Assembly: GCA_964495095.1 (NCBI GenBank)
Contig: CAZBUH010000076.1
Coordinates: 1 to 9,960, forward strand
Source of the DNA: CAZBUH01 sp964495095
Lineage (GTDB): Bacteria; Bacillota; Clostridia; Oscillospirales; Oscillospiraceae
Direction of reading: 5' to 3'
Length of the DNA: 9,960 nt
Part shown: in pieces, positions 1 to 7,485 of the stretch
Position numbering within the stretch: the first letter of the stretch is position 1
Layout of the letters: each line of letters starts with the position of its first letter
Program-made: the position numbers and the translations under genes
The notes under the pieces: model-generated
What the model was told of the DNA's origin: nothing
The model's database searches: none
What the model saw: the letters and a program-made list of their open reading frames with translations, nothing else

Positions 1-2
1 CG

Positions 3-1658
3 CGCTTCAGCCTCGCCATGTCCGAGCCGGTTTTGACCACGGCCCTGAATAAGACCGCCTGGCTCATGGGAAAAGGGTACCCGGCCCCCATATATGGCGG
101 CGAGCCGTGCTTTGGGGCGGAAACGGCCCTCTCCGGGAAAACCGTGATAGCCTGCGGCTGCTGCGGAAGGGAAGAACTGCTGGGACTTTTAAGCGGCGGC
201 GCTGCGGAAAAGGCCCTGGAGGACACGCTGAAATATTGGAGCGAAAAGCTGGGGAGCTTTGAGGTTAAAACGGGCTTTCCGGAGCTGGACAATTATTTAA
301 ACGGCTGGGCGCTCTACCAGACCATAGCCTGCCGGCTCATGGCCCGAACCTCCATTTACCAGAGCGGCGGGGCCTACGGCTTCAGGGACCAGCTCCAGGA
401 CGCGGTGAATATTATCCTTGTGTGGCCGGAGAAGGCCAGGGAGCAGATAATCCGGGCGGCGGGGCACCAGTATGAAGCCGGCGACGTCCAGCACTGGTGG
501 CATTCCACTGACGCCGGGGACCGGGGCGTGAGGACAAGGATGTCCGACGATTTGCTGTGGCTGCCCTACGCCGTATGCCGCTACGTGGAGATGACCGGTG
601 ACAGGGGCATACTGGACGTTCCCGTGCCGTATCTCCGTTCTCCTGAGCTTAAAAAGGGCGAAAAGGACAGGTACGAGTCGCCTGAAAATACCGATTACAG
701 GGAGGATATCTACTGCCATATAAAAAAGGCGGTGGAAAAAGCCGCCGCCCGGAGCGTAGGGGAGCACGGGCTGTGCCTTATGGGCGCCGGGGACTGGAAC
801 GACGGAATGGACAGGGCCGGCGCCGGGGGCCGGGGCGAGAGCGTGTGGCTCACCTGGTTTTTTGCAGTGGTCCTCCGGAAAATGGCGGAGCTAACCGGGG
901 ACGGGAAATATAAGGACATGGCCGACCGGTACAGGGCCGCGGCGGAAAACGCCTGGGACGGCGCCTGGTATAAGCGGGGCTGGTTTGACGGAGGCGAGCC
1001 CATGGGAAGCCGTGATAGCGCCGAGAACAGGATAGATTCCATCGCCCAGAGCTTCGCCGTGTTCGCCGGGGGCGAAAATTCAGAAGCTGCCGTCAAATCG
1101 GCGCTGGATAGCCTCTTTGACAGGGAGCACAGGCTTGTAAAGCTTTTTACCCCCGCCTTTAACGGGCAGGGGCCGGATCCTGGCTATATAAAGGACTACG
1201 GCCCGGGCTTCCGGGAAAACGGCGGACAGTATACCCATGGCGCGGTGTGGCTGGCCATGGCCTGTCTGAGAGCCGGTATGGTACAGGAGGGCGCAGAGCT
1301 TTTAAGGGCTGTGCTGCCGGGCGGCCGGGACGAGAAAATCTACAAAACCGAGCCGTATGTGCTGGCCGCGGATATCTATTCAAATCCCGCCCATGTGGGC
1401 CGGGGCGGCTGGACCTGGTACACCGGCGCCGCAGGCTGGTATTTCAGGGCCTGCGCCGAGGAGCTTCTGGGCCTTAAAATGCGAAACGGCAGGCTGTTTA
1501 TAGAGCCAAACCTGCCGAAAGGGATGGACGGCTATACCGCCGGACTTCTCGGGCATGTTATAGAGGTAAGGGCTGGGAAAATAACGGTGGACGGGAAGCC
1601 CTGGGACGGAAGCGGCATTTTTTCAGGAATTTATAATAATTTAATATCCAACGTGTAA
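3..1658 (+). CDS. GH94-family glycoside phosphorylase / cyclic beta-1,2-glucan synthase-type protein, C-terminal part (5' truncated)
   Basis: The reading frame is already open at the window edge, so the real start lies upstream; the first in-window Met is at 18 and is used for numbering. The (alpha/alpha)6-barrel signatures of GH94 are clear: GAYGFRDQLQD at about 118-128, QHWWH at 158-162, GDWNDGMD at 258-265 (the DWND Asp pair should hold the general acid), GESVWLTWF near 273-281, the phosphate-loop-like NGGQYTHGAVW at 401-411, and GRGGWTWYTGAAGW at 461-474. GH94 enzymes phosphorolyse beta-glucosides such as cellobiose or beta-1,2-oligoglucans; the same module forms the C-terminus of very large cyclic beta-1,2-glucan synthases. 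The GRGGWTWYTG form and the C-terminus favour the beta-1,2-glucan branch (inference). Which of the two it is depends on the missing N-terminus. The frame is intact to the TAA. I see no convincing terminator before the next promoter. Confidence 0.88.
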   Translation, partial: RFSLAMSEPVLTTALNKTAWLMGKGYPAPIYGGEPCFGAETALSGKTVIACGCCGREELLGLLSGGAAEKALEDTLKYWSEKLGSFEVKTGFPELDNYLNGWALYQTIACRLMARTSIYQSGGAYGFRDQLQDAVNIILVWPEKAREQIIRAAGHQYEAGDVQHWWHSTDAGDRGVRTRMSDDLLWLPYAVCRYVEMTGDRGILDVPVPYLRSPELKKGEKDRYESPENTDYREDIYCHIKKAVEKAAARSVGEHGLCLMGAGDWNDGMDRAGAGGRGESVWLTWFFAVVLRKMAELTGDGKYKDMADRYRAAAENAWDGAWYKRGWFDGGEPMGSRDSAENRIDSIAQSFAVFAGGENSEAAVKSALDSLFDREHRLVKLFTPAFNGQGPDPGYIKDYGPGFRENGGQYTHGAVWLAMACLRAGMVQEGAELLRAVLPGGRDEKIYKTEPYVLAADIYSNPAHVGRGGWTWYTGAAGWYFRACAEELLGLKMRNGRLFIEPNLPKGMDGYTAGLLGHVIEVRAGKITVDGKPWDGSGIFSGIYNNLISNV

Positions 1659-1673
1659 TCTGTGTGCTATAAT
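1645..1673 (+). promoter_or_regulatory. Probable extended -10 promoter for the ymfF-ymfH-lgt operon
   Basis: A consensus TATAAT lies at 1668-1673, preceded by TGC at 1665-1667, which makes an exact TGnTATAAT extended -10. The -35 region 17 bases upstream (TATCCA, 1645-1650) is weak, as is common with extended -10 promoters. The predicted transcript start is near 1680, giving a leader of about 75 nt before the ATG at 1756. The -35 region overlaps the 3' end of the GH94 gene. Called from sequence pattern only. Confidence 0.55.
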
Positions 1674-1695
1674 ATCTGCATCTGCAGCAGCGGAA

Positions 1696-1737
1696 CGGAA
1701 AACATTTCCCGCGCCGCGGAGTGCGGCGGTCTTTCCG
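1696..1737 (+). other. Possible stem-loop in the ymfF leader
   Basis: CGCCGC (1712-1717) can pair with GCGGCG (1723-1728) across a five-base loop, and CGGAAA (1696-1701) can pair with TTTCCG (1732-1737) outside it, with unpaired bases between the two helices. No run of T follows directly, so it is a poor intrinsic terminator for the upstream GH94 gene. It could be a leader structure, or chance in GC-rich sequence. Confidence 0.25.
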
Positions 1738-1746
1738 GCATTAATG

Positions 1747-1752
1747 GGAGGT
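1747..1752 (+). promoter_or_regulatory. Ribosome binding site that fixes the YmfF-like start
   Basis: GGAGGT ends three bases before the ATG at 1756 (about four after the GGAGG core). The alternative in-frame ATG at 1744 has no Shine-Dalgarno sequence upstream, and its own first codons would contain this site. The start at 1756 is therefore preferred although the spacing is short. Confidence 0.7.
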
Positions 1753-1755
1753 ACT

Positions 1756-3042
1756 ATGGAGAGAAAAGAAATAATGCCATTCGTGTTCCTTACACGGGTG
1801 GGGAGTGAAAAATTCAAGACAAGCTTTATGAGCGTGAGCCTGCTCACCCAGCTATGCCGGGAGAACGCCTCGGCAAACGCCCTTATCCCCAGGGTGCTCC
1901 GGCGCGGTACGGAAAAGCACCCTGACATGGAGAAGCTGGAGGCGCGGCTTTCCGAGCTTTACGGGGCCAGAATAGAGCCCGAGATCAGGAAAAAGGGCGA
2001 GATACAGTGCGTGGGCTTTATGGCGGACTTTGCCGACGACGCATATATACCAGGCGGCGAAAAGCTGCTGGAGCCCGTGGCGGAGCTTATGGGCGAGCTG
2101 CTCTGCCGCCCCAAAACGGAGAAAAAGCTCCTTTGCGGCGAGTATGTGGAGAGCGAAAAGGAGAAGCTGGCCGACGAGATACGGGGCCGGATAAACGATA
2201 AGCGCTCCTACTCCGTGCAGCGGCTTATTGAGCTTATGTGCCCCGCGGAAAATTACGGCGTCAGCAGATACGGCGGCGAGGATGCAGTGGAGGAGATAAC
2301 ACAGGAGAGCCTTACGGAGCGCTACAGGGAGCTTTTAAGGACGTCCTGCGTTGAAATCTTTTACTGCGGCTCGGCGGATTTTGACCGCGTGGAAAAGGCC
2401 GTGGCCTCCGCCTTTAAGGAGCTGCCGGAGGCGGAGCCGGACTATGACCTGGGCACCGACGTGCGGATGAACACAGTTGAGGAGAAGGTCAGGTATTTCG
2501 AGGACAAAATGAACGTGACCCAGGGGAAGCTCGCCATAGGCTTCCGCATGGGCGACTGCATGGAGGAGCCGGATTACGGCGCCATGATGGTGTTTAACGC
2601 CATCTACGGCGGCAGCGTGAATTCAAAGCTGTTTATGAACGTCCGCGAAAAGCTTTCCCTGTGCTATTTCGCCAGCTCTGTTTTGGAGCGGCACAAGGGC
2701 GTCCTGATAGTCTCCTCCGGAATAGAGTTTTCAAAATATCAGGAGGCCCTGGACGAGATAATGGCCCAGCTTGAGGCCGTCAAAAACGGGGACTTTACGG
2801 ATAAGGAGCTTTCCGACGGCATAAAGTATGTTGTAAACAGCCTGCGCACCGTTATGGACAGCCAGGCCAGAACCGAGGATTTCTATCTCAGCGGCATAAT
2901 CGACGGCGTGGACATGACGCCGGCGGAGCTTGCCGGAAGGGTGGAGAAGGTCACGGCGGAGGACGTAAAACAGATAGCCGCCGGGGTCACGGCGGACGCC
3001 ATATACTTTTTGAGAGGGGAGGACGAGAGCCTTGGAGCTTAA
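1756..3042 (+). CDS. ymfF: YmfF-like M16 peptidase-family protein, zinc site lost (EF-P 5-aminopentanol modification-associated type)
   Basis: This 428-residue protein has the two-domain M16B (pitrilysin) layout. Where active M16 members have HxxEH, this one reads NALIPRVLRRGT (41-52), so the expected His, Glu and His are Ala42, Pro45 and Arg46; it cannot bind the catalytic zinc. In the C-terminal half it keeps REKLSLCY (297-304), the Arg/Tyr pair that in M16 enzymes contacts substrate in the active-site cleft. It has no signal peptide or membrane segment and should be cytosolic. The downstream gene starts inside its last codons (11-nt overlap), so the two are translationally coupled. Relatives named YmfF (often written YfmF) are linked to 5-aminopentanol modification of elongation factor P in Bacillus subtilis. 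The molecular role is unsettled, and related M16 pairs such as AlbE/AlbF mature peptides. Family assignment is firm; function in this organism is inference. Confidence 0.85.
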   Translation: MERKEIMPFVFLTRVGSEKFKTSFMSVSLLTQLCRENASANALIPRVLRRGTEKHPDMEKLEARLSELYGARIEPEIRKKGEIQCVGFMADFADDAYIPGGEKLLEPVAELMGELLCRPKTEKKLLCGEYVESEKEKLADEIRGRINDKRSYSVQRLIELMCPAENYGVSRYGGEDAVEEITQESLTERYRELLRTSCVEIFYCGSADFDRVEKAVASAFKELPEAEPDYDLGTDVRMNTVEEKVRYFEDKMNVTQGKLAIGFRMGDCMEEPDYGAMMVFNAIYGGSVNSKLFMNVREKLSLCYFASSVLERHKGVLIVSSGIEFSKYQEALDEIMAQLEAVKNGDFTDKELSDGIKYVVNSLRTVMDSQARTEDFYLSGIIDGVDMTPAELAGRVEKVTAEDVKQIAAGVTADAIYFLRGEDESLGA

Positions 3043-4297
3043 AACCTATGAAAACGTGGGCGAAAGGGTCTGGAGCTGCACCCTTAAAAACGGGCTTAAG
3101 ATATTCGTAATCCCGAAACCGGGCTACAACAAGGCCTACGCCTTTTTTGCCACCCGCTACGGCGGGGCCGACAGGCGCTTTAAATACGGCGGGAAATGGA
3201 TAGATACCCCTGAGGGCGTGGCCCATTTTTTAGAGCACAAGATGTTCGACACAAAGGACGGAAACGCGCTCCAGGAGCTGGCCTCCAACGGGGCCTCGCC
3301 AAACGCCTTTACCTCCTCGGGCATGACGGCGTACCATTTTGAGAGCACGGAGAATTTTGAGAAAAACCTCCGATGCCTCCTGAGCTTTGTGTCGGTGCCG
3401 TATTTTACCCCTGAGAGCGTAAAAAAGGAGCAGGGGATAATCGGCCAGGAGATAAGGATGTGCGAGGACGAGCCCGGGCACGCCGTATACTATAACCTTT
3501 TAAAATGCCTGTACGATAAGCACCCGGTCCGGGACACTGTGGTGGGCACCGTTGACAGCATAGCGGAGATAACCGCCGACACCCTCTATAGCTGCCATAA
3601 GATATTCTATAACCCCTCAAACATGGTGCTCTGCGTTGCGGGAAACGTGGAGCCGGAGCGCATAGCCGAAATCGCGGAGGAGGTGCTTCCAAAGGAGCCG
3701 GGGGAGGTGCCGGAGCGTGACTACGGCGAAAAGGACGCGGAGGACCCTCTTGTAAAAAGGGCAGAGGCGAAAATGGAGGTTTCGGCCCCGATATTCTGCG
3801 CAGGCGGCAAATTGGAGCCGGAAAAGGGCGAGGCCTTCCTCCGGCAGCAGCTGGCCGGGAGCATTGCCCTGGAATGCCTTATGGGCAGCGGCTCGGAGCT
3901 CTATTCCAGGCTCTATTCCCAGGGGCTTATAGCCTCGGATTTCGGCTTCAGCGTGGATACGGTCTGCGATGTGGCCTACGCCGTGTTCGGCGGCGAGAGC
4001 CGGGACCCCGACAGGGTCTTTGAGGAGATAAAAAAGGAGGCGGCGAAAACGGCGGCCTCCGGCGTTGACAGGGAGCTTTTCCGCAGGGTGAAGCGGGCTG
4101 AATACGGGGAATTCCTAAGAGGGCTTAACTCCGTTGACAATATGTGCTATAATTACGCTGAAAGCTGGTTTTACGGATATGATTTCCTCAGGGTGTTCCA
4201 GGTGATAGAGGATATAACCGCAAATGACGCCGAGGAATTTATCGCCCGGACCCTTGGGCCGGAGCATCTTGCCATATCAATAGTCGGGCCGGCGTAA
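3032..4297 (+). CDS. ymfH: YmfH-like M16 zinc metallopeptidase (EF-P 5-aminopentanol modification-associated type)
   Basis: The protein has 421 residues and starts at TTG 3032, preceded eight bases earlier by GGGGAGGA (3016-3023) within the end of the preceding gene. The inverted zinc motif HFLEH is intact at 65-69 in GVAHFLEHKMFD. The third metal ligand is probably Glu140 in GIIGQEIRM, about 70 residues on, as expected for M16. The C-terminal half lacks the REKxxLxY substrate-binding pair; the aligned stretch SRLYSQGLIAS (292-302) has Tyr295 and Ser302 there. It therefore complements the preceding protein, which has the pair but no zinc site. No export signal is visible, so it is probably a cytosolic heterodimeric protease. 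B. subtilis YmfH is tied to EF-P modification; a peptide-processing role is the main alternative. lgt follows 15 bases downstream. Confidence 0.88.
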   Translation: MELKTYENVGERVWSCTLKNGLKIFVIPKPGYNKAYAFFATRYGGADRRFKYGGKWIDTPEGVAHFLEHKMFDTKDGNALQELASNGASPNAFTSSGMTAYHFESTENFEKNLRCLLSFVSVPYFTPESVKKEQGIIGQEIRMCEDEPGHAVYYNLLKCLYDKHPVRDTVVGTVDSIAEITADTLYSCHKIFYNPSNMVLCVAGNVEPERIAEIAEEVLPKEPGEVPERDYGEKDAEDPLVKRAEAKMEVSAPIFCAGGKLEPEKGEAFLRQQLAGSIALECLMGSGSELYSRLYSQGLIASDFGFSVDTVCDVAYAVFGGESRDPDRVFEEIKKEAAKTAASGVDRELFRRVKRAEYGEFLRGLNSVDNMCYNYAESWFYGYDFLRVFQVIEDITANDAEEFIARTLGPEHLAISIVGPA

Positions 4298-4312
4298 AGA
4301 GAGGATGATATT

Positions 4313-5338
4313 GTGGGCAACGCAGTGATCTCATTTCCGATTTTCGGTGATTTCTCAATTAATCCAACCAGGTATTTTACGCTTTTCGGGCACAATTTTT
4401 ACTGGTACGGCCTGATAATCGCCGTGGGCTTCCTGCTGGCGGTCATATACGGCCTGAAAAGGGCAAAGGATTTCGGCCTAACCCAGGACGATATAATCAA
4501 CATGCTCATCTGCGCGGTCCCCTCGGCGGTGGTCTGCGCAAGGGCCTATTATGTTATTTTCAATTTCTCCGAATACAGGGATAACCCTGTGGACGTGTTC
4601 AAAATATGGAACGGCGGCCTTGCCATCTACGGCGGGATCATAGGCGCTATACTGGCAGTGGTAATATACTGCCGTGTGAAGAAGCTGAAGATCGGCCCGA
4701 TGCTCGACGTAGGCGCCCTGGGGCTTTTTATCGGACAGGCCATAGGCCGCTGGGGGAATTTCATAAACCGTGAGGCTTACGGCGCGGCCACGAGCCTTCC
4801 CTGGCGCATGGGACTTACAAATTCCGCCGGAACGACAATTTACGTACACCCCTGCTTCCTCTACGAGTCGCTCTGGAATGCGCTTGGCTTTGTGCTGATG
4901 CACTTTATATCAAAAAAGCACAGGAAATACGACGGCCAGATATTTATAATGTACATGGGCTGGTACGGTCTGGGCCGCATGTTCATAGAGGGACTGAGGA
5001 CCGACAGCCTGTACCTTTTCTCGACGAATATAAGGGTTTCCCAGCTTCTGGCCGGAATCACGTTCCTTGCGGCGCTGGTGCTGCTTTTCTGGAACAGGGT
5101 CATGCGGCCCCACGAGCCGGAGGAGATGCTGGTATATAAGGTAAATCACCCGGAGACTGAGGAGAAAAAAGAGAGCGTACACGTCCTGACAGACGAGGAG
5201 CTGTACAACAGTGTCATACCGGAGGAGGAACCCCTGCCCCCGGACGACGAGATACAGGAGGCGCCTGTGGTGGAGCCTGTGGATGTGACGCTGCACGACA
5301 CCGATCCGGTAGATGAAGGGAACAATTTACAGCAGTAA
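4313..5338 (+). CDS. lgt: Prolipoprotein diacylglyceryl transferase Lgt, with acidic C-terminal tail
   Basis: Lgt moves diacylglycerol from phosphatidylglycerol to the lipobox cysteine of prolipoproteins, the first step of lipoprotein maturation in the cytoplasmic membrane. The signature GRWGNFINREAYG lies at 145-157, with Arg146, Asn149, Glu154 and Gly157 matching residues known to be needed in E. coli Lgt. HPCFLYES follows at 179-186, and GRMFIEGLR at 221-229 carries the conserved Arg222/Glu226. About seven hydrophobic segments occur between residues 30 and 262. The motif around E. coli His103 reads WNGGLAIYGG (99-108), with Tyr106 in place of His. Residues from about 265 to 341 form a hydrophilic Glu/Asp/Pro-rich tail beyond the usual Lgt end, probably cytosolic. 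The start is GTG 4313, eight bases after GAGG (4301-4304); no upstream ATG is in frame. It is in the same operon as the M16 pair. Confidence 0.95.
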   Translation: MGNAVISFPIFGDFSINPTRYFTLFGHNFYWYGLIIAVGFLLAVIYGLKRAKDFGLTQDDIINMLICAVPSAVVCARAYYVIFNFSEYRDNPVDVFKIWNGGLAIYGGIIGAILAVVIYCRVKKLKIGPMLDVGALGLFIGQAIGRWGNFINREAYGAATSLPWRMGLTNSAGTTIYVHPCFLYESLWNALGFVLMHFISKKHRKYDGQIFIMYMGWYGLGRMFIEGLRTDSLYLFSTNIRVSQLLAGITFLAALVLLFWNRVMRPHEPEEMLVYKVNHPETEEKKESVHVLTDEELYNSVIPEEEPLPPDDEIQEAPVVEPVDVTLHDTDPVDEGNNLQQ

Positions 5339-5365
5339 ATTTATAATTTGAAAGGAAGGATAAAC

Positions 5366-5815
5366 ATGGCAAATTTCGAGGATATAAAGCAGAAAGCCGT
5401 AGAGACGGCGGGCACCATAGCGGACAAGTCGGTTGAGCTGGCGAAGGCCGCAGCGGAAAAAACCAGGGATCTTGCGAAAATAGCAAAGCTCACAACGGAA
5501 ATTGGCATCGAAAAGGAAGGCATAAGGAGAAATTACAGCGCCATCGGCAAGCTTTATTACGAGCTGCACAAGGACGATGCGGAGGATGCGCTCAGTCAGG
5601 CCGTTGCGGAGATAACCGCGTCCTATGAGAAGATCGCCGGCAAGGAGGCGGATATCGAGGCCGTAAGGGCCAAGGCACCTGACGGGATAATAGAGGCTGA
5701 GGCTGAGGCCGCCGACGTGCCAGAGGAGGACGCCGGAGCGCAGGAGGCGGCTCCGGAGGAGGAGCCTCAGGAGGCCCCCGCGGAAGAAGAGCCCGCCCCT
5801 GAAAATCAGGAATAA
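5366..5815 (+). CDS. Small acidic helical protein of unknown function
   Basis: This 149-residue protein has no cysteine, no signal peptide and no membrane segment. Residues 1-45 form an Ala/Lys/Glu amphipathic helix with a periodic pattern (DKSVELAKAAAEKTRDLAKI). Residues 40-105 continue as probable coiled coil around EKEGIRRNYSAIGKLYYELH (50-69), a pattern I associate with hypothetical proteins of Clostridia that often end in a zinc ribbon; this one has none. Residues 107-149 are a low-complexity Glu/Ala/Pro tail, like the tail of the preceding Lgt. ATG 5366 is chosen because GGAAGGA (5354-5360) sits five bases upstream; a TTG at 5348 in the same frame has no such site. It lies 27 bases after lgt and just before the operon terminator. 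It may act as a structural or membrane-surface helper; no function can be assigned. Confidence 0.8.
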   Translation: MANFEDIKQKAVETAGTIADKSVELAKAAAEKTRDLAKIAKLTTEIGIEKEGIRRNYSAIGKLYYELHKDDAEDALSQAVAEITASYEKIAGKEADIEAVRAKAPDGIIEAEAEAADVPEEDAGAQEAAPEEEPQEAPAEEEPAPENQE

Positions 5816-5846
5816 CTGTCATAACGCTCTGCCGGCGAATGCCGGG

Positions 5847-5877
5847 AAAGGCCCTCGAAAAATCGAGGGCCTTTTTT
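5847..5877 (+). terminator. Rho-independent terminator of the ymfF-ymfH-lgt operon
   Basis: A perfect 12-bp stem (5847-5858 with 5863-5874, core GGCCCTCGA / TCGAGGGCC) closes a four-A loop and ends in a run of six T (5872-5877). It lies about 30 bases after the last stop codon of the operon. The left arm also begins with AAA, but the reverse direction has only a short T run. Confidence 0.92.
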
Positions 5878-5883
5878 GCGGCT

Positions 5884-5947
5884 GCCGGCGGCTGTTGGAA
5901 AATATGCGAAAACCGGGCATTATTTTCAACGCCGGCCCGGCGGGTTG
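5884..5947. repeat. Long imperfect inverted repeat with an overlapping alternative hairpin
   Basis: GCCGGCG..GTTG.AAAATA..TGC (5884-5907) pairs with GCA.TATTTTCAACGCCGGC (5917-5936), about 20 base pairs with small bulges. The CAACGCCG half (5927-5934) can instead pair with CGGC..GTTG (5938-5947). It sits between the operon terminator and the oad promoter, so it should be little transcribed. It could be a protein-binding palindrome, a decayed small repeat element, or chance. The rest of 5948-6013 shows no gene or clear signal. Confidence 0.45.
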
Positions 5948-6013
5948 TGCAAATTTACCTACAGAGGCCGAAGAATCCAAGTTTAAGTTCTCCGCTTTTT
6001 TCGTAAAGTACGG

Positions 6014-6042
6014 TTGTGGGTTTCCGCGTTTTTTGGTATAGT
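6014..6042 (+). promoter_or_regulatory. Probable promoter of the oad operon
   Basis: TTGTGG (6014-6019) and TATAGT (6037-6042) are separated by 17 bases, and TGG before the -10 (6034-6036) adds an extended -10. The expected start near 6049 gives a leader of about 44 nt, ending in the binding site GGAGGG (6079-6084) eight bases before the ATG at 6093. I see no riboswitch in so short a leader. Confidence 0.65.
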
Positions 6043-6092
6043 TTTTATCAGGAAAAACTTTGATAAATAAAAGCCATTGGAGGGTTATTTGC

Positions 6093-7472
6093 ATGAGAGT
6101 ACAGTTTACCGAAACAGTGCTGAGAGACGCAAACCAGTCGCTCATAGCTACCCGTATGCCTTTTGAAAAGTTCGAGCCTATACTCGAGACTATGGATAAG
6201 GCCGGTTACTATTCCGTTGAGTGCTGGGGCGGCGCCACCTTTGATTCCTGCCTCAGATATCTGGACGAGGACCCATGGGAGAGGCTGCGCAGGATCAGGG
6301 CGAAAATGCCGAACACAAAGCTCCAGATGCTGCTCCGGGGCCAGAATCTCCTGGGCTACAAGCACTATCCCGACGACGTTGTGAGGATGTTTGTAAAGAA
6401 GTCCGTTGAAAACGGAATTGATATAATCAGGATATTTGACGCCTTAAACGACATGCGCAACATCCAGGTGGCTGTGGACGAGACGATAAAGTGCGGGGCC
6501 GTAGCCTCCGGCGCCATTTCCTACACCACCAGCCCGGTGCACACGCTGGAAAAGTATGTGGAGCTTGTAAAGGAAATGGAGAAGATGGGCTGCGCCACGA
6601 TCTGCATAAAGGATATGGCCGGCGTTATGACCCCCAGGGAGTCCTGGGACCTGGTAAGGGCCCTCAAGGACGCGGCGCCCGATATGCCCCTTGTGCTGCA
6701 CACCCACTGCACCACCGGTATGGCGTACATGACGGTACTCAAAGCGGTAGAGGCCGGGTGCGATATTATCGATACCGCCTCCTCCTGCTTCTCCGGCGGC
6801 ACCTCCCAGCCTGCCACCGAGACTCTGTATGACGCGCTTAAGGAGCTGGGATACGAGGTCGGCCTTGACAGGGCCGTGCTGAAAAAGGTAAACGACCACT
6901 TTAAGCCTGTCCGGGACGAATATATCGCCTCCGGCCTTCTGAAGCCCAAGGCCCTTGTGACAGATACCGACGCCCTTACCTATAAGGTCCCCGGCGGAAT
7001 GCTCTCCAATATGATGGCAAACCTTGAGGATATGCACGCCCTCGACCGTATGGAGGAGGCGCTTGTGGAGATTCCGAAGGTCCGTGAGGACATGGGCTAT
7101 CCGCCCCTTGTTACGCCCCTTTCCCAGATGGTGGGCAACCAGGCCGTCACAAACGTGCTTGTGGGCGAGAGGTATAAGAACGTCAGCAAGGAGATAAAGG
7201 CGTATCTCAGAGGCGAGTACGGCAGAGCGCCGGGGAAAATAAACGCGGAGCTTCAGAAAAAGGTTCTGGGAGACGAGCAGCCCATAACCTGCCGCTTTGC
7301 CGATACCCTGGAGCCGGCCTTTGAAAAGACGAAGGCGGAGCTTGGGGACACGGCCAGAAGCGACGAGGACGTGCTTTCCTATATCGCATTCCCCCAGCAG
7401 GCCGAGAAATTCTTTGAGGCCCGGAAGGCAAAAGAGGAAAAAACGGTAAAATACACAATTACCGAGGCGTGA
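6093..7472 (+). CDS. oadA: Oxaloacetate decarboxylase, alpha (carboxyltransferase) subunit, without biotin domain
   Basis: This HMG-CoA-lyase-like TIM-barrel carboxyltransferase moves the C4 carboxylate of oxaloacetate to biotin on a carrier protein, leaving pyruvate. RDANQS (11-16) supplies the metal-binding Asp12, HTH (203-205) supplies two His ligands, and CIKDMAG (171-177) holds Lys173, the residue expected to be carbamylated. Residues of the later PYC_OADA region follow, including GNQAVTNVLVGERY. At 459 residues it ends (KEEKTVKYTITEA) before any Ala/Pro linker or AMKM motif, so the biotinyl domain found fused to the enterobacterial alpha subunit is separate here, coded two genes downstream. 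The HMGL-type fold excludes methylmalonyl-CoA and glutaconyl-CoA decarboxylases, whose carboxyltransferases are crotonase-like. It is the first gene of the four-gene operon; the next starts 13 bases after its stop. Confidence 0.93.
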   Translation: MRVQFTETVLRDANQSLIATRMPFEKFEPILETMDKAGYYSVECWGGATFDSCLRYLDEDPWERLRRIRAKMPNTKLQMLLRGQNLLGYKHYPDDVVRMFVKKSVENGIDIIRIFDALNDMRNIQVAVDETIKCGAVASGAISYTTSPVHTLEKYVELVKEMEKMGCATICIKDMAGVMTPRESWDLVRALKDAAPDMPLVLHTHCTTGMAYMTVLKAVEAGCDIIDTASSCFSGGTSQPATETLYDALKELGYEVGLDRAVLKKVNDHFKPVRDEYIASGLLKPKALVTDTDALTYKVPGGMLSNMMANLEDMHALDRMEEALVEIPKVREDMGYPPLVTPLSQMVGNQAVTNVLVGERYKNVSKEIKAYLRGEYGRAPGKINAELQKKVLGDEQPITCRFADTLEPAFEKTKAELGDTARSDEDVLSYIAFPQQAEKFFEARKAKEEKTVKYTITEA

Positions 7473-7485
7473 GGGGAGTTAGAGC

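Noticed and set aside
1744..1755. Upstream in-frame ATG for the YmfF-like gene.
   Set aside because: It has no ribosome binding site, and the GGAGGT that serves the ATG at 1756 would fall inside its coding sequence.
5342..5368. TATAAT at 5342-5347 as a private promoter for the small acidic gene, and TTG 5348 as its start.
   Set aside because: There is no good -35 box or extended -10, and the transcript would begin inside the ribosome binding site. The TTG has no Shine-Dalgarno, whereas ATG 5366 does.
5941..6013. Possible small gene or riboswitch before oadA.
   Set aside because: No open frame with a ribosome binding site, no recognisable riboswitch core, and most of the stretch lies upstream of the predicted transcript start.
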